DNA of 64,000 nucleotides. Origin: Spongospora subterranea f. sp. subterranea. Taxonomy: Eukaryota; Endomyxa: Phytomyxea; Phytomyxea; Plasmodiophorida. Made by a program: the position numbers and the translations under genes. The notes beneath the pieces were generated by a model. The model was given only the letters and a program-made list of their open reading frames with translations, had not been told where the DNA came from and ran no database searches. The stretch spans positions 62,001 to 126,000 of the forward strand of contig JAUGWO010000222.1 of assembly GCA_049724395.1 (NCBI GenBank). The letters are read 5' to 3'. Below, one piece after another: positions 55,888-64,000 of the stretch (positions are counted from its first letter, which is position 1; each line of letters starts with the position of its first letter).

Positions 55888-58175
55888 ACGCGTCCGGTCC
55901 TTGGACACCCCAAATTGGTCGGTGGACACCCCTGGGTACTGTACACATTTTCTTATAATAAATCACACAATTATACATTACCACTACTCAGGTTATCACA
56001 GCTTGTTATCTTGATGGAATCCTGTCAACGGTTGAGGAAACCTTTCAAGTCTTTAAAAGCCAGATGCACGCACCAGGGTACAATATCAACAAACGTCGGT
56101 CCAAACGCAACAGCTCCGGTTCCATATACAAGGTATGGCTAGTCTGTCAGCACGGTCGATCCTACTGCAACTCTCGGCCGCTTCTCGACAGCGATACGCG
56201 TATCAAATGTACGAGTACCAATAGAATGAACTGTCCCTGGTCTGCAATAATTCAAGCCAATAATGACCTTACCAAATGGTCGCTGAACTTGATCTGCGAT
56301 GAACATAACCACCAGCCGGCCACTGAAAATTCTACATTTTCCTCAGCTCGGACGTTGAATGATGAACAGAAAGCTTTGATAGGCCATATGAATCAAGCTG
56401 GTGCTCAGCCTAAAACGATCATTGCCGCTTTGCGTCAGCGATATCCTGGAATAGCCGTGATTTCCCAGGACGTCTACAATATTGTCAAGCGAATAAGGAC
56501 ATCAGAATTATCAAGGAGAAGCCCCATTGAGGCATTACTAGACCAGTTAATCACAGATAATGTATTGCATGCTTACCAATACGACGATCACCGTCGTATA
56601 ACTCATCTCTTCTTCGCACCGTCTTCTTCGATCAAACTGGCGAGACAATATCACCATACCGTTCTCATTGATGCTACTTTTATAAAACCAATCGGTAAAA
56701 GTTTACCTGCTTCTCCCGCTAAAACTCAACCGCTCTCTTAGTTTTCGGATGCCTTTACTGCACGTTGTCGGCGTCACTCCGGTTAACATGTCTTTTTTAA
56801 TCTGTTTCGTGTTTATGAGAAGTGAAACCGAACAGGATTATAAATGGGCCTTGCGACAACTTCGAAATGTATTTCGACAGGACGCATTTCCAAACGTATA
56901 CGTGGCTGACCGGGAATTATCACTAATCAATGCCATCAGGAGTGAAATCTCGTTTGCGAACCCGACCATATTGTTATGTATTTGGCATGTTCAAAAGAAT
57001 GTACTAGCCAAGACGAAAAGGCATTTCGTGAACAACGACACTTTTCAGCAGTTCTTGAGGGACTGGACAAACGTAATTTACTCAGTTGATCAAGCCGTCT
57101 TTAAAAGAGAACTAACCAACCTAGAATTGGAGTATCCTGCTGCAGTGATCAGTTACCTCAAGGAAACATGGATTCCTCATCAGGAGATGTTTATTACCGC
57201 TTGGACTAAACATTATCTGCATTTTGGGAACACTGCAACTTCTCGAGTTGAAGGTATGCACTCATCGCTGAAATCGTTGATCCGGGTAACCACCGGTGAC
57301 CTCAAAAGTGTTTACAGCAAGATTTGTTTAGCAGTAGATCATCATCTCCAACTCTATTTCCCAAAAAATCGAGTATGACAAATCCAATGCGCTGCTGACC
57401 CATCAAATCCCGTTTTGGGGGAATGTCAACCGAGAGATTTCACAGTTTGCGCTGCGCAAAGCTCACAAGGAATATAAGAAGGCAAAAAAGCTATCTGGTG
57501 ACCATCATTGCTCCAATGTTTTATTTCTGACGATGGGAATCCCGTGTTCTTATATGATGAAAGAACTTATACGACAAAACTCTGTGCTAAACCCCCAAGA
57601 TTTTCACTGTCATTGGCGACTGAGCATTCCTGTTGGAGTTTCTCTACAAGATAGTCCACAGACGTTTGCTCAAGCTCTGTCGGAACTGGATGCAACTTAC
57701 CAATCGTTGCCACCTCATCGTCAGCGAGTTATACAGGAAGGCGTCAACGTTTTAGCAAGCATACGACGAGATACAAACTTCATTCAAAATCCAGAACAAG
57801 TTACCGCTCGAGGACGACCTCAAGGGTCAGTCGTTCGGTTGGGTCCTGTATCTTCGACACGGAGAGATCCTTTTGGTTTCGAGAATGCTGAACGACGACA
57901 AGACGTGTTTGTGGTTATGTGGCCGCTCTGGTCACAATCGCCGATCATGTAGTTCGATAGACTCAACACCAATAGGGGCGGTGTCGCTAAGTGATTGCCG
58001 AACAATTGTTAATTGAAGTACTGTTTCTGAATAAAGGCGTCTGGTAATGTATAAAGCGTCCGGTCGGTGGACACCCCAAATTGGTCGGTGGACACCCCAA
58101 ATTGGTCGGTGGACACCCCTGGTTCGCATTTTCTTTTAAATCACACAATTTATACATTACCAGACGCCTTTATTC
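55888..58175 (+). mobile_element. MULE-type transposon flanked by direct repeats
   Basis: The transposase (see 56064-57952) is bracketed by a block of about 95 bp in direct orientation, at about 55888-55985 and 58058-58170. Each begins GCGTCCGGTC, contains GGTCGGTGGACACCCC units, and ends with AAATCACACAATtATACATTACCA. The right copy has three GGTCGGTGGACACCCCAAAT units and the left one and a half. Inverted termini typical of MULEs were not found, so the true ends are uncertain. The direct blocks may be subterminal repeats or separate small elements. Confidence 0.6.
56064..57952 (+). CDS. MULE/FAR1-like transposase, nearly complete
   Basis: The first part (56064-56741) has a FAR1/WRKY-GCM1-like zinc-finger region (MNCPWSAIIQANNDLTKWSL, then LICDEHNHQP). 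Helical HTH-like sequence follows (IIAALRQRYPGIAVISQDVY). The first catalytic segment VLIDATFIKP then continues in another frame at 56749 with MPLLHVVGVTPVNMSF, the two separated by a GTAAAA...CTCTTAG stretch that could be an intron although the simple join does not keep frame. The second Asp region (NVYVADRELSLINAIRSE) and LCIWHVQKNVLAK follow. Next comes TATSRVEGMHSSLKSLI, and then, after another frame change near 57375, a SWIM-like region (HCSNVLFLTMGIPCSYMMKE). Key catalytic residues are kept, so decay is mild. Confidence 0.8.
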
Positions 58176-58252
58176 AGAAACAGTACTTCAATTAACAATT
58201 GTTCGTCAATCACTTACAGCGACACCGCCCCTATTGGTGTTGAGTCTATCGA
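57954..58252. repeat. Large fold-back with about 100-bp arms
   Basis: Left arm about 57954-58054 (TCGATAGACTCAACACCAAT ... GTCTGGTAATGTATAAA) and right arm about 58150-58252 are almost exact reverse complements, differing only in a few bases (for example GCTAAGTGATTGCCG versus CGTCAATCACTTACAGC). The spacer holds the three GGTCGGTGGACACCCC units of the MULE flank, so the fold-back and the MULE right flank overlap. Confidence 0.85.
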
Positions 58253-58757
58253 CCCTTCACCTTGTTCGTGTACAACACCAAAACTTTGTAATGTCTTCCC
58301 GATAGAAGTATTGACACTCTCCGGAATATTAGGCGATAACAATGCAGGTTCTCACATCAATCCATGTCGTCAAACTTGAACGATAATTCTAATCAAGACC
58401 GTGGCGCTACAATATCAGTAAACGGTTTTCACACAGCAATGAGCCAGATCCGGTCCCTAACTAAAACAGGTCGATCCCCAGCGCACATCTACTGGCAGAC
58501 ATCAGCCCATGTCTGCCCGTTGACGACGATGGTCACTGCTTGCCCAGATAATCCCATCCCGCCTTGATCATCATCATCAATATACTGGCCTAACGTCCCG
58601 CCGCAACAAGTCGCCATCAGATCGGCGACGAACGACGATCAATCTGTTGGATCAGGTTCTCCTCAGTTGACGTTGCCCGATCAACGGGGGGATGTCGAAT
58701 CGGATTGTCGTGTTCCTAACCCGATCTGACATCACCCGCCCGATAATATAATCCCTA
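58253..58757. other. Intergenic stretch, no gene supported
   Basis: Only a short frame (58364-58567) without motif. Repeated GATC/TCATC words occur near 58560-58740. A TATATTTATTATCG block near 58760 is the poly(A) region of the FYVE gene. Confidence 0.4.
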
Positions 58758-59711
58758 TCATATATTTATTATCGATGTTCCCGAAGTCCACCTTATCCTA
58801 AACGAGCTCGCTTTCCTGATCGCCAGGAACGGCTTCAGCTGCCTGACCGTGAACGCCGTCCAATGCTCGATCGCGATCGGCTTATTCCTATACAGATAGA
58901 CATACGGCGCCTCGAACGCGTATGACCTCCTGAGCACCTTGTCGATGATGTCCAGATCCCAATTGAATCCACATTTCAGGTCGGCGATCAATGCGTTATC
59001 GCCATACCAGAACACTTTCAGGATGACGAACGGTTCCGACGGGCGGATCGCCGGGATCGACGCCCCTGACGACATCGTCGATTTCCGCGAGATCATATTT
59101 CGGAACGGTTTGCGAACTTCGTCGAAAGCGGACGGCTCGCTGAGAACGGCGCCCGCGATGATCAGGAAGCGGCACTCGTTGCAGATCCGTTGCGGGCCCG
59201 GTTTGTGCTTCTTGTTGAACGGATCGCTGACGATCATCTTGGAAGAGCACTCGCCGCAATACAGTTCGCCACACGTTCGGCAATGGTGCCGTTTGCACCC
59301 GATCCGGTCGCACGTCTTGCAGGAATCGGATTTATCCGCCTGGGACCATTCCGTCGGTGGATAGATGTGCAATTGCCCATCGATGATGTCGGATTTGAAA
59401 AGCGGTTTCCTGGCGTCGGTCATGTTGATACCCGATTGTTCATCGCGCCACGCCATACACAGGTTCCGACAACCGAAACAGACCGGGCTCGGGCCCGGTT
59501 TCGCCTTCGTCTCGAACGTGGGCGGTAAATGGTATTTGGCAACGCATCGGTCGTCGAACATTTCCCCACACAGACAGCAGTGGATGGGCTTCCGCTTGAA
59601 GGTTTGGCTGCAATTGTGGCAGGCGCCATAGGCCTTTCGATCGACGGGCGTTGGCCGATCGACGGTGGGCGGAATCCAGTCGTAGATCAGGCGACGAGAA
59701 TCCTCAGACAT
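58758..59711 (-). CDS. Tandem FYVE-type zinc-finger protein
   Basis: A single exon of 317 aa with two Cys/His clusters. The first (about residues 30-85: CHNCSQTF, PIHCCLCGEMFDDRC, CFGCRNLC) is FYVE-like but lacks the basic R(R/K)HHCR motif. The second (about 129-180: CKTCDRIGCKRHHCRTCGEL, YCGECSS, CNECRFL) keeps KRHHCRTCG, the signature that binds phosphatidylinositol 3-phosphate. The C-terminal 100 residues (FVILKVFWYGDNALIADLKC, VLRRSYAFEAPYVYLY, WTAFTVRQLKPFLAI) form a beta/alpha region I do not recognise. Only the second finger is likely to bind lipid; an endosomal role is inferred. AATAAATATATGA overlaps the stop. Confidence 0.82.
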   Translation of the reverse strand: MSEDSRRLIYDWIPPTVDRPTPVDRKAYGACHNCSQTFKRKPIHCCLCGEMFDDRCVAKYHLPPTFETKAKPGPSPVCFGCRNLCMAWRDEQSGINMTDARKPLFKSDIIDGQLHIYPPTEWSQADKSDSCKTCDRIGCKRHHCRTCGELYCGECSSKMIVSDPFNKKHKPGPQRICNECRFLIIAGAVLSEPSAFDEVRKPFRNMISRKSTMSSGASIPAIRPSEPFVILKVFWYGDNALIADLKCGFNWDLDIIDKVLRRSYAFEAPYVYLYRNKPIAIEHWTAFTVRQLKPFLAIRKASSFRIRWTSGTSIINI

Positions 59712-59857
59712 ATTACAGCATTGGCCGATTGTGGGCCAGGTTCGCCTGGGGAAGATATCAAACGCGATTAACGATCAATTCATATGAGGTACGCTCTGGT
59801 CGCTCAGTTTTGTGTTTTTGCCGAATTCTGTTCAATGATTTATTAGCAATCGGGTAC

Positions 59858-60149
59858 TCAATAGTCGATTGGGGTGAACATCGTCGGCAGAATTCCAAAC
59901 CGCTTCTTGATTGTGACGCGCTCGCGCGAGAACTTATCGTCGGGGGAAAACCTGGCTGGATGTGCTGAATGTGTCGCCACGCCCGACGGGTTCGCTTTCT
60001 GTGAAAACAGGACCGAACATGTGATGAGAATGGGATGGAGTGATTGGGAAAAAGGGAATGCGGTCGATCTCCCTGATAATACCGCCTCAATAGCTCACCT
60101 TTAATGTGTAAACACGTTTGCCGTCCATCATATAATACATCAGATGCAT
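59858..60149 (-). CDS. NOP10: H/ACA snoRNP protein NOP10
   Basis: NOP10 binds the pseudouridine synthase CBF5/dyskerin in H/ACA particles and telomerase RNP. Exon 1 (60149-60099) is [17 protein letters not shown]. After a GTGAGC...CAG intron of 100 nt, exon 2 (59998-59858) continues with [20 protein letters not shown] and [11 protein letters not shown], which follow the family line by line (MHLMYY..., ARFSPDDK(Y/F)SR.RVTiKKRFG). Length is 63 aa, as usual. Yeast-type proteins have no Cys pair, and none is seen here either. Stop TGA is followed within about 12 nt by AATAAA. The gene would be missed by a simple ORF search because each exon is tiny. Confidence 0.95.
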
Positions 60150-60592
60150 GATTGGGACCAACAACGCCTTCGCCTCCGGTAATCGTCCTTGCCCGAAATA
60201 CAGCTGTTTCCGCCTGAGTCTCGGGGTATTAATCAGCGCCACCCCGTACGGACTCCGTGACCGATATCGCCATCTGTGTGAATTCGTGACCCAGGCGAGA
60301 AACGTAAAAGGGCGGCACAATCATAATTTTGAGCTGAGACTACTGTGACACAGATCGACAGCAGAGCGCTTGAAAACTTGATAATGTTCGGCCTGTCGTG
60401 TCGTGTCAACGATCACCGTTCGCGATATCATCGGTTCAAGGTGTTGAACTGGTGTCATGGCTTGTCGATATGAACGATAGGTGTCGTGGCAGATGGGCAA
60501 TGCCAAGGACACCGTTTTCGAGTAAACTCAGTTGACATTATTGTTCAGCGCCAATAAAAAGCACCACGGGTTCAGCCGCCCATCGATTTTAT
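60150..60592. other. Intergenic between NOP10 and ZIP genes
   Basis: A minus-strand frame (60512-60150) is open and runs into the NOP10 start in frame, but its translation is low-complexity and matches nothing. I treat it as leader DNA. Confidence 0.4.
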
Positions 60593-61802
60593 TCACAAAT
60601 CTTCAAGTAGAACACTGACTGCAATGATAAACATACCGGCGAAGAAGGCGATCGATGTAGTTTCCCGGCGCTGCTGGTGTTTCAACGCCGTCGGCATCGT
60701 GCAGTTGGCGACCAGATAGACCATTATTCCAGCACTGATTGCACTCATGACCCCTGTCAATTTTCCCCCAGAACGATAATGAGACCAGCACGATCCCCGT
60801 CAATGGGGTTCTCCTACCCAATAGTGTTTGCGATATGACCGTATTATAGACCAACAGACCATATCCTATCAACGCCCCGATCGGCTCACAGCACCCGGTC
60901 AGGAAGGTGACCAGGACCGACATCGCCTTCGATTGCGTCGCCTGGAATACGGGAAAGGCGACCGAGACACCTGTTGGTTCCATTCGGGTAATCAGCGATC
61001 GATTCCGATTGGGGAAACCGTCAAATCACCTTCGACTATATTGTGGAACCCGATGGCGATCCCTGTGGCGATTCCCAGTTGGACATTCTCGGCCCCAGCA
61101 GCGAAGGTCAACAGCCCTTCACCGAGATTGTGAATCCCGATGCAGATCACGCTGACCAACGAGATTCGACGGAACGTCGACTTGTTGTCGATCAGGTCGC
61201 GATCGGATTCAACCGCGTCGGGTAAAGCCATTCGGTCATGAAGCATCGCCGACGTCTTCAAGACTGCCCAATCCGCATATTCAGATGGAACTGCAATGTG
61301 ATTTAACACATACGTAGAGCGATCAAGGCGACGCCGCCGAAGAATCCGATCAAGACGCCCAAGTTCGCTGAGCCGCTTGACCAAGTTGCGTCCAGAAAAT
61401 GGTCTCGTGAATGTGAGATGATATGGACTAGACCGACATATAATAATGCTCCAGATGTGAAGGCGGTCCCTGAACAGAACCCGATCCCGAATTCAGGATA
61501 CGACGCAATAACGGACGACGACGACGACCGGATTCACCTGCGGATATGAACGAGGGCGATAACGGATCGGCGGAATCCCCAATGAACTTGTACATCCACA
61601 GGCCCAGGCAGCCGAGCAGCGTCATCGAGGCGGCGAACCCCGACACGATGAACCCGAACTTATAGTCGAGATCGGGCAGCGCCGTGTCCTGATGGGCGAC
61701 CTGGCCCTCCGATGACGAATGGTCTTCATCGCCATGGCCATAGACCCAGCCCAGTAGAACCACAGCACCAAGCAGACCGTATATTCTACCAGGAAACTGC
61801 AT
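60593..61802 (-). CDS. ZIP-family (SLC39) metal transporter
   Basis: Imports zinc or related metals into the cytosol. Signal-peptide-like start MQFPGRIYGLLGAVVLLGWV, then a His/Asp-rich loop (HGDEDH). A first helix (FGFIVSGFAASMTLLGCLGL) and a long basic loop follow. Helices IV and V carry the metal site: ICIGIHNLGEGLLTFAAGAE and GIATGIAIGFHNIVEG (HNxGEG and HNxxEG, the canonical pair). TGVSVAFPVFQATQSKAMSV, TGCCEPIGALIGYGL and a last exon with GIMVYLVANCTMPTAL and FFAGMFIIAVSVLLEDL complete it. Introns are about 50 nt. The stop TGA at 60593 runs straight into AATAAA. HNLGEG with FHNIVEG resembles the ZRT3/ZIP11-type subfamilies; metal choice is unknown. Confidence 0.88.
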
Positions 61803-61973
61803 CTCTGACCCAATCGAAATACAGAAATGTGTTTATAGAAACAGGGTTGTTTGATGTGACAGCTGGCCAGTTTATCGCCAACTCTGTGGTCGTTTTCCGA
61901 ATACTAATGGGAATCAGTCACACTGAACAGGTTCTTTTTTTCCTTTCCTTGAGCCACATCCTGGGAATATGAA

Positions 61974-63143
<1,170 letters not shown>

Positions 63144-63631
63144 TGGGTCTAATCGATGGGCAATATCGATCAAGGCCAGACCACATCTGCCGCTCCACGG
63201 ATCAACCCGAACCCTATCGGGCCAACTCAACCCCTCTCCGGCCGAAACTGTCAAGGTATCTGTATTGCAATGGTGGGAGGCTGGATGTCGAGTTCTTCGT
63301 CGGAATTGGGGATACGCCAACGGGATCCCATCTCATTTTTGGAACAATTAAATTCTCGAGAAAGATCACCCCGCCTTCGGAAGTTGAATCGTTGCCCATA
63401 CGTTCGAGCACAACAGCAAGGCGGCAACGCTTCTGCTGCATACGCCAATCCAACTCACGCTGCGTATTGTTGTTTTGCAATGTCCAACTAACTGCAACGC
63501 CAATGGACATATTTTTTACAAGCTAAGCGCTGCCGATAACCCAAATCATAAAATAATACACAACGCCTCAAATATAGGATTTCAATCTGTGGCTTTTACT
63601 GATCATCTATAGGCATTTAAGGTGGCACGAC
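63144..63631. other. Intergenic between JMJD7 start and eL20 3' end
   Basis: Overlapping frames on both strands are shadows without motifs. Minus-strand sequence just right of 63143 must hold the JMJD7 promoter. Confidence 0.4.
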
Positions 63632-64000
63632 TTAGTGAATATTGGTCGGGCGGTTGGCCTTGAAGGTGGTCTTGAAGCGCTTGTTGCTAGGACGGGGCAG
63701 GCAAGTGTTGGGCAGGGGGAAACCGATACTGCTGTCATGGAACTGCTTGGTGTTCTCCCGACGGCAGTCCTTGGCGGCGATAGAAGCAGTTCGGATGATC
63801 TGGATGCACGATTTCCGGGCGCGATGGCGACCAGCCATTTCGGTGTACATCTTTGAGAAAAAAAAGGGTTAATGGCCGAGCGTCATGAATAATTTGAGTG
63901 AAGCAATTACCTGTTCAATGGCGCCAGTCAAGTGAGTATCACGGTACTCCTTGTACATGTTGTGGGTGCCGGAACGAGAATCATAACGAAGCCAGACACC
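63632..64000 (-). CDS. RPL18A: 60S ribosomal protein eL20 (L18a), 5' end beyond window
   Basis: The visible exon from the right edge to 63911 reads [20 protein letters not shown] and [10 protein letters not shown] 60-nt intron (63851-63910, GTAATT...CAAAG with a TTAAC branch-like word) separates it from [20 protein letters not shown], then [20 protein letters not shown] and a basic C-terminus ending at TAA 63632-63634. This matches eL20 (L18a) closely, including RHRAR..SIQI and KQFHDS.I.FPLP. The N-terminal half lies outside the window. Confidence 0.95.

Noticed and set aside
60150-60512. N-terminal extension of NOP10
   Set aside because: NOP10 always begins MHLMYY; the upstream open frame has no family similarity and would be an unprecedented extension.

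Overview
The window is nuclear DNA from a compact eukaryotic genome. Genes are dense and sit on both strands, and many introns are only 30-90 nt long. Several gene pairs converge with 20-105 bp between stop codons (C2/DENN-WBP2, DPH2 and its neighbour, eIF4G-MetRS). AATAAA-like poly(A) signals often overlap or follow the stop codon directly. The gene set includes a membrane-anchored chitin deacetylase, RTF1, URB1, ARV1, DPH2, SBDS, NOP10, JMJD7 and a WBP2-type GRAM protein. That points to an opisthokont, most likely an early-diverging (zoosporic or Cryptomycota-like) fungus. This placement is inference, because no rRNA or other marker is present.

Layout. 0-14 kb: the 3' end of a coiled-coil gene, tRNA-Ser(CGA), SBDS, an Sm-like NAA38-type gene, a LysM protein, a large Ser-rich coiled-coil gene, a C2+DENN protein and a WBP2-like protein. 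15-27 kb: a Ser/Thr kinase, a class-3-lipase-like hydrolase, a Ty3/gypsy fossil scrap, chitin deacetylase, DPH2, a universal stress protein and RTF1. 27-35 kb: a tandem array of a protease-associated-domain plus seven-helix membrane protein, with one intact copy, two broken copies and an older remnant of the 5' leader. The array is interrupted by MULE and PIF/Harbinger debris and a small inverted-repeat element. 36-40 kb: URB1. 40-48 kb: a transposon-rich interval with a mariner-like element that has perfect plant-type termini, inverted Ty1/copia fossil pieces, fold-back elements, a 125-bp perfect palindrome carrying a Harbinger Myb-like fragment, and a second, internally deleted mariner relative. 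48-55 kb: ARV1, eIF4G and methionyl-tRNA synthetase. 55.5-58.3 kb: a MULE flanked by direct repeats and a large fold-back. 58.7-64 kb: a tandem-FYVE protein, NOP10, a ZIP transporter, JMJD7 and ribosomal protein eL20 (cut by the right edge).

Functionally the host genes lean to ribosome biogenesis and translation: SBDS, URB1, NOP10, eL20, eIF4G, MetRS, DPH2 (eEF2 diphthamide), JMJD7 (a lysyl hydroxylase of translation GTPases in other species) and NAA38 (N-terminal acetylation). A second group serves membrane traffic and lipids: DENN, FYVE, ARV1, lipase-like. Nothing suggests operons; neighbours are independently transcribed. All splice sites were inferred by eye from reading frame and family similarity, so exon edges may be off by a few bases where noted.
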